Part shown: positions 1 through 9,488 of the stretch, one piece after another
Layout: each line of letters begins with the position of its first letter
How positions within the stretch are numbered: position 1 is the stretch's first letter
DNA from: an uncultured Alphaproteobacteria bacterium
Lineage (GTDB): Bacteria; Pseudomonadota; Alphaproteobacteria; Reyranellales; Reyranellaceae
Reading direction: 5' to 3'
NCBI GenBank assembly: GCA_903929895.1
Contig: CAIYWM010000005.1
Coordinates: 1-23,966 of the forward strand
DNA length: 23,966 nucleotides
Made by a program: the position numbers and the translations under genes
Notes under the pieces: generated by a model
The model's database searches: none
Told to the model about the DNA's origin: nothing
Seen by the model: only the letters and a program-made list of their open reading frames with translations

Positions 1-36
1 ACCCCATCGCTCAAAAACCTCGTTTCGCAGAGGTCT

Positions 37-52
37 CATTTGAATGGGGAGG
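37..52. repeat. Fragment of family C palindromic repeat
   Basis: The 16 bases at 37-52 (catttgaatggggagg) are the exact reverse complement of 22785-22800, the left stem of the element inside the UPF0280 gene. The first ten bases of the window (accccatcgc) also recur at about 22857-22866. The copy seems to continue past the left window edge, so its length is unknown. Apart from this, the 95 bases before the first stop codon show nothing. Confidence 0.4.
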
Positions 53-95
53 AACAAGATCGACGCTTGAATTGCCTCTCCCGCCCCTAACAGAC

Positions 96-1565
96 TCAGG
101 GGCAGGCGCCGGCACCCTGGGTCACGACCTGCGGATCGCTGCAGGCGGTACAGGCGTTGGCGTAGGTCTTGCGCGTTCCGTCGCGCAGCTGGCCGCAGGC
201 GGGACGATAGTCCTTGGTGCACATCTTCGGCCGCGGATCGGCGCAGGGCCCACCCGCCACCGGCAGCGATTCCGGCGCCAGCTCGGCGCGGGTCAGGCGG
301 AACAGGAACGGCTGGGTCCGGTACTCGCTCAACGTTCCGAACATGAAGATGGTCGAACCCACCGCGGGCAGCGGGCTGAGCGGTCGCATCATCGTCACGT
401 CGAGCTCGACGAGATTGCGGGCCTGCGCCTCGTCGCTGATCGCGCCCTCGATGCGCTCGGGCGTGGCGGTGATCACCTTCATCGGCAGCTTCAGCCGCTG
501 GCCGCCCTGTTGCCTGTCACCGATCGCCTTCCACACCGCCTCGGCGGCCCGCTTGTTGGCCGGACTGACATCGCGATGGCGCAGCACGAGCACCCACTGC
601 GGCGGCGTCAGCTTGGCCGGCTCGTTGTCCTCCAGGACTTCGAGCGCCCGCTCGGGGGGCGTCATGTTGCGCGGGATCGATTTCCTGAAGTTGGCGGGTG
701 GCGCGCTCTCGTTGGCGACGCGCGTCACGATCGCGTCCCATCCTTCCTCGCTGCCGCGATAGACGCTGTAGCGCGAGCGAACGTAGCGATCGATGTCCTG
801 TGCCGCCGAGTCGTTCTTCGCCGCCCTGGCGATGGCGATGGCACGGGCGCCGTACCAGAAGCCCAGCGCATCGACCGGCGAGCCTTCGAGCTGGACCACC
901 GAGTACTGATAGACATCCTGCAGGTTGGCCGGGTCGGCCGCCACGGCCACGCGATAGTATTCGCGCGCCTTGTCATAGTCCTTGGCCTGCAGCGCTGCGT
1001 AGCCCAGCACGCCGTTGAAGATGCCGGCCATCTGTTCCTTGAGCTGGGCGAAGCCGGCATCGTCGAGCAATGCGGGCTTCTGCCACCTGGGCATCACGGC
1101 AAGGCCGCGCTCGGAAGCCGTGACGGCCGCTGCCAGCGCCGCGGCGTCGCCGCCCGATGCCTTGAGGCGTCCGACATAGGCCCGGTTGGCCAGCGCGCGC
1201 ACATTGTCGGGATCGACCTGCAGCAGGCGCGCAACGAGGAAGTCGGCCTTGGCCGGCTGGTTGGCGGCCTGCCAGGCCGAGATCGCCTGCTCATGGGCGT
1301 CCAGCCGCAGGACGCTGCCGGGATACCAGGCTATGAACACCTCCATGGCCTGCGCCCGCCGCGCCGGGTCCTTGGTGTTCAGCGCCGACATGTAGCTGTC
1401 GTATTCGGCAGGGTTGGCGAAGGAGCCGCGTTGAGCCGGGCTGCCGGCTGCCGACGGGGCAGGCGTCTGCGGGGGTGTCTGCGGGGGTGTCTGGGCGGCA
1501 GCGTTGAACGACGCGACGGCACACGCCGCCGCGAGAACGATAGCCAACCACCGCCATGCCGCCAT
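96..1565 (-). CDS. Secreted TPR-type protein with C-terminal Kazal-like domain
   Basis: This is a 489-residue protein. I chose the ATG at 1565 because a purine-rich GGAGAGGAG lies just upstream and the protein then opens with a clear signal peptide (MAAWRWLAIVLAAACAVASF, cleavage probably after AAA near residue 24). An upstream in-frame ATG at 1631 would add 22 residues ahead of the signal sequence. After the signal comes a short Pro/Thr/Gln linker encoded by 12-bp direct repeats, then helical TPR-like repeats at about 40-210 (e.g. AKDYDKAREYYRVAVAADP). A region of unknown fold follows. The last 49 residues (441-489) hold six cysteines with the Kazal spacing C-x7-C-x10-Y-x3-C-x2-C-x12-C. Kazal domains usually inhibit serine proteases, but bacterial versions are mostly uncharacterised. 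The protein is probably periplasmic or exported. It is divergent from the RND efflux operon. The target is unknown. Confidence 0.85.
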   Translation of the reverse strand: MAAWRWLAIVLAAACAVASFNAAAQTPPQTPPQTPAPSAAGSPAQRGSFANPAEYDSYMSALNTKDPARRAQAMEVFIAWYPGSVLRLDAHEQAISAWQAANQPAKADFLVARLLQVDPDNVRALANRAYVGRLKASGGDAAALAAAVTASERGLAVMPRWQKPALLDDAGFAQLKEQMAGIFNGVLGYAALQAKDYDKAREYYRVAVAADPANLQDVYQYSVVQLEGSPVDALGFWYGARAIAIARAAKNDSAAQDIDRYVRSRYSVYRGSEEGWDAIVTRVANESAPPANFRKSIPRNMTPPERALEVLEDNEPAKLTPPQWVLVLRHRDVSPANKRAAEAVWKAIGDRQQGGQRLKLPMKVITATPERIEGAISDEAQARNLVELDVTMMRPLSPLPAVGSTIFMFGTLSEYRTQPFLFRLTRAELAPESLPVAGGPCADPRPKMCTKDYRPACGQLRDGTRKTYANACTACSDPQVVTQGAGACP

Positions 1566-1683
1566 TCCCGACTCCTCTCCGATCACGCGCTGTGTTGCAA
1601 GGCCCATCTCGACTTGAATTGCCGTGACCATTTGGGCGAATTAAGGCACTGTTCCGCCGATAGTTTTAAGCGGGGATTTCAGG
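1566..1683. promoter_or_regulatory. Divergent intergenic region, TPR/Kazal gene and RND operon
   Basis: These 118 bases separate two genes that start in opposite directions, so promoters for both should lie here. A weak plus-strand sigma70-like candidate is TTGAAT at 1614-1619 with an AT-rich GAATTA at about 1638. It is not convincing. No clear operator palindrome is visible, and no TetR-type or other efflux regulator gene is adjacent. The Shine-Dalgarno for the adaptor gene is probably GGGG at 1672-1675. Confidence 0.4.
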
Positions 1684-2817
1684 ATGAAAGACCGACGTTC
1701 GACGGCTTCGATGCTCGTCGCTGCGGCGCTTTGGGTTGCCTGCAGCGCAGCACCGGCGCAGGCCCAGCAGCCGGGCGCCCCGCCCCCCGCCGTTCTCGTG
1801 CAGGCCGCCGAGCTCAAGCCGATCGCCGACCAGTCCGAGTTCATCGGCCGCGCCGCGGCGGTCGACAAGGTCGAGCTGCGCGCCCGGGTGAAGGGCTTCC
1901 TCGGTCCGCGCAAGTTCGCCGACGGCGACCAGGTCAAGAAGGACCAGATCGTCTTCACCATCGAGCCCGAGACCTACCAGGCGGCGGTCGACCAGAAGAA
2001 GGCCCAGCTCGACGCCACGCGGGCCGCGCTGGCGAATGCCGAGCTTCAGCTGAAGCGCGCCGCCGAGCTGCTGCGCACCAATACCGGCACCCAGGTCACC
2101 TACGACCAGCGGCTCTCCGAGCAGCTTCAGGCCAAGGCGCAGGTCGAGGACGCCAGCGCCCAGCTCCGCGACGCCGAACTCCAGCTCTCCTACACCGACA
2201 TCAAGTCGCCGATCGACGGCCGCATCGGTCGCGCCGCCTTCTCGCCGGGCAATCTCGTCAGCCCCGAATCGGGGGTGCTGGCCACCGTCGTCAGCGAGAA
2301 CCCGATCCGCGTGCTGTTCCCCGTAACGCAGCGCGAGCTGCTCGACGCGCGTCGCGACCAGGCCGCTGACCCGAACGGCATCGTGGTGCGCATCCGGCTT
2401 GCCGACGGCTCGATCTACAAGGAAATCGGCAAGATCGACTTCATCGACAACACGGTCGACGCCAAGACCGACGGCCAGATCGTGCGCGCCACCTTCCCGA
2501 ACCCGGAAGGGATGCTGACCGACGGCCAGACCCTGCGCGTGATCATCGAGGGCGAGACGGTGCCGACATCGGTGGCCGTGCCGCAGGCCGCCATCGCCCA
2601 GGACCAGACCGGCGCCTACCTGTTCGTTGTGAACGACAAGAATGTGGTCGAGCAGAAGCGCGTCCGGACCGGCGTGTCGCGCGACGGCATGGTCGCCATC
2701 ACCTCCGGCCTTCAGGCCGGCGAGAGGGTGATCGTGCAGGGCCAGCAGCGCGTGCGACCGGGCATGACGGTCAATCCCAGCGTGGCGCCGCCTTCGGCCT
2801 CGACGCAGAAGAAATAA
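1684..2817 (+). CDS. RND efflux periplasmic adaptor (membrane fusion protein)
   Basis: A 377-residue periplasmic adaptor of the AcrA/MexA type, which links an inner-membrane RND pump to an outer-membrane channel. The first 28 residues are a signal peptide ending AQA. Cys20 sits in a poor lipobox (WVAC), so lipid anchoring is possible but unlikely. A first lipoyl half-motif is seen near 60-90 (ARVKGFLGPRKFADGDQVKK). A Gln/Ala-rich coiled-coil hairpin follows at about 100-165, then the second lipoyl half with the family signature YTDIKSPIDGRIGR (170-183). The beta-barrel lies at about 205-290, and the membrane-proximal part ends at GERVIVQGQQRVRPGM. Its stop codon is 3 nt before the pump gene, so the two are certainly co-transcribed. 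Length and domain order are normal for the family. The exported substrate cannot be inferred. Confidence 0.95.
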   Translation: MKDRRSTASMLVAAALWVACSAAPAQAQQPGAPPPAVLVQAAELKPIADQSEFIGRAAAVDKVELRARVKGFLGPRKFADGDQVKKDQIVFTIEPETYQAAVDQKKAQLDATRAALANAELQLKRAAELLRTNTGTQVTYDQRLSEQLQAKAQVEDASAQLRDAELQLSYTDIKSPIDGRIGRAAFSPGNLVSPESGVLATVVSENPIRVLFPVTQRELLDARRDQAADPNGIVVRIRLADGSIYKEIGKIDFIDNTVDAKTDGQIVRATFPNPEGMLTDGQTLRVIIEGETVPTSVAVPQAAIAQDQTGAYLFVVNDKNVVEQKRVRTGVSRDGMVAITSGLQAGERVIVQGQQRVRPGMTVNPSVAPPSASTQKK

Positions 2818-2820
2818 GTC

Positions 2821-5800
2821 ATGACGATCTCGTCGCTGTTCATTCGCCGGCCGCGGCTGGCGTTCGTCATCTCGACCGTCATCACCATCGCCGGCATCAT
2901 CGCCATGACGGCAATGCCGGTGGCGCAGTTCCCCGACATCGTGCCGCCGCAGGTCCGCGTCACCGCGACCTATCCCGGCGCCTCGGCCCAGGCGGTCGAG
3001 GAAAGCGTGGCGCAGGTCATCGAGGCGCAGGTCAACGGCGTCGAGCGCATGATCTACATGAAGTCGACGTCGGGCGGCGACGGCAGCTACCAGCTCACCG
3101 TCAGCTTCGAGGTCGGCTCCGATCCCGACCTCAACACCGTCAACGTCAACAACAGGGTCAACCAGGCCATCGCCCTCCTGCCGCCCGAGGTTCAGCGGCT
3201 GGGCGTCACCACCAAGAAGCAATCCTCGGCGCTGCTGCAGGTCGTGGCCGTCTATTCGCCCAACGGCACGCGCGACGCGCTGTTCCTGTCGAACTTCACG
3301 ACCATCACCCTGCTCGACACGCTGCGCCGCGTGCCGGGCGTCGGCGAGGCCACGCTTTTCGGCGCGCTCGACTATTCCATGCGCATCTGGCTGAACCTCG
3401 AGCGCATGGCGAGCCTCGACATCACGCCCAACGAGGTGGTGCAGTCGGTCCAGGCCCAGAACGTCCAGGCCGCCGTCGGTCTGGTGGGCGCGGCGCCGCT
3501 GCTCGACGATGTCAGCTTCCAGCTCAACATCACCACCCAGGGCCGCCTCGTCACGGTCGAGGAATTCGAGAACATCGTGGTGCGGGCCAAGTCCGACGGT
3601 GCGCTGGTTCGGGTCAAGGACATCGCCCGGGTCGAGCTGGGCGCCAAGACCAGCGACCAGCTCGGCCGCTACAACGGCCAGGCCGCGGCCGGCATCCAGA
3701 TCTACCAGCTGCCGGGCGCCAATGCGCTGGCCACGGCCCAGGGCGTGCGCAACGCGATCAAGGCGCTGGAGCCGCGCTTCCCCGAGGATGTCGCCTACAA
3801 CGTGATGTACGACACGACGGTCTTCGTGAAGGCCACGATCGAGAGCGTGATCCACACGCTGATCGAGGCCTTCGTCCTCGTGGCGATCGTCGTCTTCATC
3901 TTCCTCGGCAACCTGCGCGCCACTCTGATTCCCATCATCGCGGTGCCGGTGGCCCTGATCGGCACCTTCGCCGTCATGCTGGCGCTGGGCTACTCGGCCA
4001 ACACGATCTCGCTGCTGGCGCTGGTCCTGGCGATCGGCATCGTGGTCGACGACGCCATCGTCGTGGTCGAGGCGGTCGAGCACATCCTCGAGCACGAGCC
4101 GGAGCTCACGGTCGCCCAGGCGACCGAGAAGGCCATGGGCCAGGTCACCGGACCGATCATCGCCATCACCCTGGTGCTGCTGTCGGTGTTCATCCCGACC
4201 GCCTTCATCCCCGGCATCTCGGGCCAGCTCTACTCCCAGTTCGCCGTGGCCGTGTCGGTCTCGATGATCATCTCGGCGATCAATGCGCTCTCGCTGTCGC
4301 CGGCGCTCTGCTCGCTGATCCTGCGCCACCGCAAGAAGCCGACCGGAATCATGGGCTGGATGCAGGGCCGCATCGACAGGACGCGCGACGGCTACACGAA
4401 GGTCGTGACGCCGCTGGCGCGGCGCGGAATCATCGCGCTCCTGCTGGTCGTGGGCTTCGCCGCCGCGACCGGCGGCATCGGCTCCATCGTCCCCTCGGGC
4501 TTCCTGCCCGACGAGGACCAGGGCGCCTTCATGGCCGAAGTGCAGCTCCCCGATGCGGCGTCGACCAACCGCACGCTCGCCGCGGTCGAGGAAGTCGAGA
4601 AGACCATCGCGAACAAGCCGTGGAAGCAGAGCGTCTTCACCGTGTCGGGCTACAGCCTGATCGACGGCCTGGCGCTGCCCAACCGTGCCCTGGTCGTTGT
4701 CGAGCTGAAGCCGTTCGACCAGAGAAAGGACGCCTCGCTTTCGGTGTTCCAGGCGCTGAAGGAGCTGAACATCGCATTCAGCCAGATCGCCTCCGCCAAC
4801 GTCTTCGCCTTCAACCTGCCGCCCATCATGGGTCTGGGCAATTCGTCGGGCTTCGAATTCGTGGTGCAGTCGCTGGCCGGCGCCTCGCCCACCGATCTCG
4901 CCGCCGTGGCACGCGGCGTGATGATCTCGGCGCAGGAAGTGCCGGAGCTCGCCGGGGTCTACACGACCTACAGCGCCTCGACACCGCAGATCAACCTGAA
5001 GCTCGACCGCGAACGCGCCCAGGCGCTGGGCATATCGATCGCCGACATCTTCTCGGCGATGCAGACGGCGCTCGGCGGCGCCTACACCAACGACTTCAAC
5101 CTGTTCGGCCGAACCTGGCAGGTGAAGGTGCAGGCCGATGCCTCGGACCGCAGCAAGGTGAACGACGTTTTCCGCGTGCGGGTGCGGGCGGCGAGCGGCG
5201 AGCTCGTGCCGCTGCAGGCGGTGGCGAACATCGAGATGGTCACCGCCCCCTCCTCGGTCGTGCGCTACAACAACCTGCGCTCGGTCGTGGTGAACGGGGC
5301 GCCCGCGCCGGGCTATTCCTCGGGCGACGCCATCGCCGCCATGGAAAAGCTCGCGACCCGCACCCTGCCCGCCGGCTACGGCTTCGAATGGACGGGCACG
5401 GCGCTGCAGGAAAAGGCGGCCAGCGGCCAGACCGGCTTCATCCTGGGCCTCGCCGTCGTCTTCGCCTACCTGTTCCTGGTCGGCCTGTACGAGAGCACGG
5501 CGATCCCGGTGGCGGCGCTGCTGTCGGTCATCGTCGGCCTGTTCGGCGCCGTGACAGCGCTGCTCATCGCCGGGCTCGACAACAACATCTTCGCCCAGAT
5601 CGGCATCGTGGTGTTGATCGCGCTCGCCGCCAAGAACGCGATCCTCATCATCGAGTTCGCGATGGCGGAGCGCGCAAAGGGTGCCGACGTCGTGACTGCG
5701 GCGACGACGGCCGCCAGCCTGCGGTTCCGCGCCGTCATGATGACCTCGTTCGCCTTCATCCTGGGCCTGGTGCCGCTGGTCATCTCCTCGGGCGCCGGCG

Positions 5801-5982
5801 CCGCCACCCAGCGCGCCGTCGGTACCGCGGTGTTCGGCGGCATGATCGCCGCCTCGTTCCTCGGCATCTTCGTGATCCCGGGCCTGTACGTCGCCTTCCA
5901 GCGCTTCCGCGAGACGGTGAAGGGCTGGATGGGCGTCAAGCCGGCGGTGCCGACGGAGACACCAGCCAAGTCAGAGCACTGA
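2821..5982 (+). CDS. HAE1-type RND multidrug efflux permease (AcrB family)
   Basis: A 1053-residue inner-membrane proton/drug antiporter of the hydrophobe/amphiphile efflux-1 family, of full normal length. It starts with the typical first membrane segment (residues 9-29, after FIRRPR). A large periplasmic porter loop runs to about 335, and helices 2-6 are at about 340-500. The proton-relay residues are present: the Asp pair D410-D411 in GIVVDDAIVVVEAVEH, and Lys938 in AAKNAILIIEF. The family motif SGFLPDEDQGAF lies at the start of the second periplasmic half. It is translated 3 nt after the adaptor, as expected for a tripartite pump. No outer-membrane factor is encoded within the window, so a distant TolC-like channel must be used. 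The C-terminal tail is hydrophilic and ends after a normal last helix. A palindromic repeat follows 23 nt downstream. Confidence 0.97.
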   Translation: MTISSLFIRRPRLAFVISTVITIAGIIAMTAMPVAQFPDIVPPQVRVTATYPGASAQAVEESVAQVIEAQVNGVERMIYMKSTSGGDGSYQLTVSFEVGSDPDLNTVNVNNRVNQAIALLPPEVQRLGVTTKKQSSALLQVVAVYSPNGTRDALFLSNFTTITLLDTLRRVPGVGEATLFGALDYSMRIWLNLERMASLDITPNEVVQSVQAQNVQAAVGLVGAAPLLDDVSFQLNITTQGRLVTVEEFENIVVRAKSDGALVRVKDIARVELGAKTSDQLGRYNGQAAAGIQIYQLPGANALATAQGVRNAIKALEPRFPEDVAYNVMYDTTVFVKATIESVIHTLIEAFVLVAIVVFIFLGNLRATLIPIIAVPVALIGTFAVMLALGYSANTISLLALVLAIGIVVDDAIVVVEAVEHILEHEPELTVAQATEKAMGQVTGPIIAITLVLLSVFIPTAFIPGISGQLYSQFAVAVSVSMIISAINALSLSPALCSLILRHRKKPTGIMGWMQGRIDRTRDGYTKVVTPLARRGIIALLLVVGFAAATGGIGSIVPSGFLPDEDQGAFMAEVQLPDAASTNRTLAAVEEVEKTIANKPWKQSVFTVSGYSLIDGLALPNRALVVVELKPFDQRKDASLSVFQALKELNIAFSQIASANVFAFNLPPIMGLGNSSGFEFVVQSLAGASPTDLAAVARGVMISAQEVPELAGVYTTYSASTPQINLKLDRERAQALGISIADIFSAMQTALGGAYTNDFNLFGRTWQVKVQADASDRSKVNDVFRVRVRAASGELVPLQAVANIEMVTAPSSVVRYNNLRSVVVNGAPAPGYSSGDAIAAMEKLATRTLPAGYGFEWTGTALQEKAASGQTGFILGLAVVFAYLFLVGLYESTAIPVAALLSVIVGLFGAVTALLIAGLDNNIFAQIGIVVLIALAAKNAILIIEFAMAERAKGADVVTAATTAASLRFRAVMMTSFAFILGLVPLVISSGAGAATQRAVGTAVFGGMIAASFLGIFVIPGLYVAFQRFRETVKGWMGVKPAVPTETPAKSEH

Positions 5983-6005
5983 GATAAAGTCGGCCAAACA
6001 GACTA

Positions 6006-6113
6006 CCTCACCCTGAGGAGGCGCGAAGCGCCGTCTCGAAGGGTGGGATACAGACGTGGTGCTCGTGCCCACCCTTCGAGACGCGCTCCTGCGGAGCGCT
6101 CCTCAGGGTGAGG
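6006..6113. repeat. Family A palindromic repeat (cloverleaf-like)
   Basis: A near-perfect inverted repeat between two convergent genes. The outer 15-bp arms (6006-6020 and 6099-6113) and inner 16-bp arms (6032-6047 and 6068-6083) pair exactly. Between them each side carries its own hairpin: gcgc-gaa-gcgc at 6021-6031 and cgctcc-tgc-ggagcg at 6084-6098. A second, diverged copy is at 12066-12175. The structure could stop transcription from both sides, but there is no T-run, so it is not a standard intrinsic terminator. The rest of 5983-6151 holds nothing else that I can see. Confidence 0.85.
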
Positions 6114-6151
6114 TTGTTGCTTGAATGCAGCACCACTGGAGTGGCGCGCTC

Positions 6152-6973
6152 CTATGACTCCTTACCCGCGAGCCAGGGCGGAAGCGGTTCCGCCGTCGGC
6201 TTCTCCGGATGGGCGGCGATTTCGTCGGCCTCGGCGCACTCGCTCTCCGACAAGATGCGGTGGGCGGCAGTCGCCTGCCGCCACGTGTCCCAGTCGGACG
6301 TCTCGCGTCCGTTCACCGAGTGGTGGTCGCGCACGACGTTGACGCGCACGAACCACAGGCCGCTCGCCTGCGAGCCATGCCCGAAGGCCATCGGATCGGC
6401 CTCTCCTGATCGGCAGCGCCTCCAGGCCTCGCCGGCGGTGATGAACATGTCCTCCGGCAGGTCCGCGAGATCGAAGCCGATGCCCAGACGCGGCGCGATG
6501 ATGCGATCGAGCTGCGCGTCCGCACGGCACCAGCGCCCCTCGCGCCAGTACTCGCAGATCCAGTGATCCTCCCAGTCCCCCTTGAAGTAGGCCGCGAAGC
6601 CGCAGCGCACGCGTGCCGGCACGCCTTGCTGGCGCAGCATGCCGCACAGCATCAACGCATAGTCGCGACAGGTGCCGACCGCGCGCCGCTCCGGAGTCCG
6701 CTCCGCCGTCAGGGCGGAGCCGTCGAGATCGGCGATCTGCTCCAGCCGGCCGGCCAGCGGCAAGGTCTCGCGCGACACGGTCCGGAACTGTACTTCGCCG
6801 ACTCCGTAGGCCGCGAGCCAGTCGGAACGGATCAGCACGCCCTGCACGATCCGGCAGAGGGCTGCGACATCGACGGGCAATCCGTCGAAGTTCAATGAGC
6901 CAGCGCCGGGCGCCGACATCGGGCCGTGATGTCGCCAGCGCTGAGGAGTTTCCATGGTCGTCATGGCGACCAT
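6152..6973 (-). CDS. Transglutaminase-like domain protein
   Basis: A 273-residue cytoplasmic protein of the transglutaminase-like/papain-fold superfamily. The expected catalytic triad is visible: Cys102 in GTCRDYALMLCGML, His137 in EDHWICEYW and Asp152 in RADAQLD. These bacterial proteins are usually proteases, amidases or peptide N-glycanase-like enzymes, and the exact reaction is unknown here. No signal peptide or membrane segment is seen. It starts 27 nt after the rutA-like gene on the same strand and is probably co-transcribed with it. The start is uncertain. ATGs at 6973, 6964 and 6955 lie close together inside a small palindrome, and the only good Shine-Dalgarno (GGGAGG) is about 21 nt upstream of the first. 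A later ATG at 6919 also keeps the whole domain. Confidence 0.85.
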   Translation of the reverse strand: MVAMTTMETPQRWRHHGPMSAPGAGSLNFDGLPVDVAALCRIVQGVLIRSDWLAAYGVGEVQFRTVSRETLPLAGRLEQIADLDGSALTAERTPERRAVGTCRDYALMLCGMLRQQGVPARVRCGFAAYFKGDWEDHWICEYWREGRWCRADAQLDRIIAPRLGIGFDLADLPEDMFITAGEAWRRCRSGEADPMAFGHGSQASGLWFVRVNVVRDHHSVNGRETSDWDTWRQATAAHRILSESECAEADEIAAHPEKPTAEPLPPWLAGKES

Positions 6974-6975
6974 GG
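6952..6975. promoter_or_regulatory. Hairpin over the start codons of the transglutaminase-like gene
   Basis: Two perfect 9-bp arms (ccatggtcg at 6952-6960 and cgaccatgg at 6967-6975) flank a 6-base loop (tcatgg). All three candidate ATG codons of the minus-strand gene fall within this hairpin. The Shine-Dalgarno lies just upstream, right after the rutA-like stop codon. In mRNA this could hide the start and couple translation to the upstream gene. That role is inferred from position only. Confidence 0.4.
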
Positions 6976-7000
6976 TAACAGGTCTGCCGGGAAACCTCCC

Positions 7001-8086
<1,086 letters not shown>

Positions 8087-8213
8087 GGAGCCTCCTCTTG
8101 TATGGACTCCCGACAGCAAGCCGCATGCCAGCCGGCGCGCCGGGCACGGGCTACCCTTCCGTCCGCTGCTCGGTCATCATGCCGGGCACGAGCTGAAAAG
8201 GGGGAACGAGCGA
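8087..8213. promoter_or_regulatory. Divergent intergenic region, rutA-like gene and amidase
   Basis: These 127 bases lie between oppositely oriented genes and should hold both promoters. The rutA-like side has GAGGAGG just before its ATG, and the amidase side has GGGGGAA. I see no convincing -35/-10 pair or operator palindrome, and no regulator gene is adjacent. Confidence 0.35.
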
Positions 8214-9488
8214 ATGGCGAAATCGCCGAACAGGCTGTCGGCCAGCGAGGCCGTGCGACGGATGGGCGAGAAGCGGCTGAAGGCGCGCGACCTCGTCGAG
8301 GCCTGCCTGGAGCGCATCGACCAGCGCGAGGGCCAGGTCCATGCCTGGGAAGCGCTCGATCCCGAGGGTGCCCGCAAACGTGCCGACCTGCTCGACAAGC
8401 GAGCCAAACCGGTCGGCCCGCTGCACGGCGTGCCGCTCGCCGTGAAGGACATCATCTCGACCAGGACGATGCCCACGACCTGCGGCTCGCCGATCTATCG
8501 CGACCATGTCGCGGGCTTCGACGCGGCCTGCGTCACACAGCTCGTGAAGGCCGGCGCCATCGTGCTCGGCAAGGCGGTCACCACCGAATTCGCCGGCGCC
8601 CATGCCGGCAAGACCCACAATCCGCACAATCTGCGCCACACGCCGGCGGGTTCCTCTTCCGGCTCGGCGGCCGCGGTCGCCGACTTCATGGCGCCGGTCG
8701 GCTACGGCACGCAGACCGCGGGCTCGGTCATCCGGCCCGGCGCCTTCAACGGCGTGGTCGCCTACAAGGGCACCTATGGCTGGGCCGACATGACCGGCGT
8801 GAAGACCTACGCCACGTCGCTCGATACGCTGGGCTTCTTCGCCCGCGAGGCCAACGACCTCGCGCTGATCCGCGCGGCCTACGGCCACGAAGCGGCGGAC
8901 CCGGTGCGTGAAGGCCCGCGCATCGGCCTGATCCGCACCCCGTGGTGGGACCTGGCCGAGCCGTACAATCAGAAGAACATCCTCGAAGCCGTCCGCACGC
9001 TGCGCGCCGCCGGCGCCAAGGTGCGCGAGTGGCAGGCGCCGGCGGACTGGGCCGGTCTGATGGAAGCGCAGCATCGCATCATGACCAAGGAGGCCACGCA
9101 GTCCTATGCCCCGGAGCGCAAGCGCTTCCCGCATCTCCTCTCCCCGGTGATGCAGCAGGGCATGATCGACGGCGACGCGGTGACGGCGAAGCAATATGCC
9201 GACGCGAAGAAGCGCAAGAAGGTTGCGGTGGCCCAGCTCGACGATGCCTGGGAGAAGTTCGACCTCCTGCTGGCGCCGTCAGCCAAGGGCGAAGCGCCGG
9301 CCGGCCTCGGCAATACGGGCGACCCGGTCTTCAACCGCTTCTGGACCCTGCTCGGTACGCCGTGCATCGCGTTGCCCTTCAACACCGGACCGTTCGGCCT
9401 GCCGCTCTCCGTACAGCTCATCGGCAAGCATGGCAGCGACGACCAGCTCATCTCCTGGGCACGCTGGGTGGAGAGTCGTCTCTCGTGA
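8214..9488 (+). CDS. Amidase signature family hydrolase
   Basis: A 424-residue cytoplasmic amidase. The Ser-cisSer-Lys triad is complete: Lys78 in LAVKD, cis-Ser147 in PAGSSSGSAAAV, and nucleophile Ser171 in GTQTAGSVIRPG, with the usual 24-residue gap between the serines. The protein is shorter than many GatA-like members (about 470-490) and lacks a GatA-specific context, so a catabolic amide hydrolase is more likely than a tRNA amidotransferase. I chose the ATG at 8214 for its GGGGGAA Shine-Dalgarno and because the family-typical helix (SASEAVRRMGEKRLKARDLV) follows. The upstream open frame back to 7998 overlaps the divergent rutA-like gene. Its TGA overlaps the next gene's GTG (GTGA). Context with the RutA-like enzyme suggests work on a ring-opened amide, but this is inference. 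Confidence 0.93.
   Translation: MAKSPNRLSASEAVRRMGEKRLKARDLVEACLERIDQREGQVHAWEALDPEGARKRADLLDKRAKPVGPLHGVPLAVKDIISTRTMPTTCGSPIYRDHVAGFDAACVTQLVKAGAIVLGKAVTTEFAGAHAGKTHNPHNLRHTPAGSSSGSAAAVADFMAPVGYGTQTAGSVIRPGAFNGVVAYKGTYGWADMTGVKTYATSLDTLGFFAREANDLALIRAAYGHEAADPVREGPRIGLIRTPWWDLAEPYNQKNILEAVRTLRAAGAKVREWQAPADWAGLMEAQHRIMTKEATQSYAPERKRFPHLLSPVMQQGMIDGDAVTAKQYADAKKRKKVAVAQLDDAWEKFDLLLAPSAKGEAPAGLGNTGDPVFNRFWTLLGTPCIALPFNTGPFGLPLSVQLIGKHGSDDQLISWARWVESRLS

Noticed and set aside
72..2369. Long plus-strand frame running over the TPR/Kazal gene and into the adaptor
   Set aside because: It crosses two real genes in other frames, has Arg/Gly/His-rich composition and no motif.
1666..4329. Very long minus-strand open frame opposite the RND adaptor and pump
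   Set aside because: It is antisense to two clear genes, has low-complexity Asp/Arg/His-rich translation and no recognisable domain; GC-rich third positions produce such frames.
6006..6113. Strong hairpin considered as an intrinsic terminator
   Set aside because: No T-run follows on either strand and the sequence recurs elsewhere, so it is listed as a repeat.
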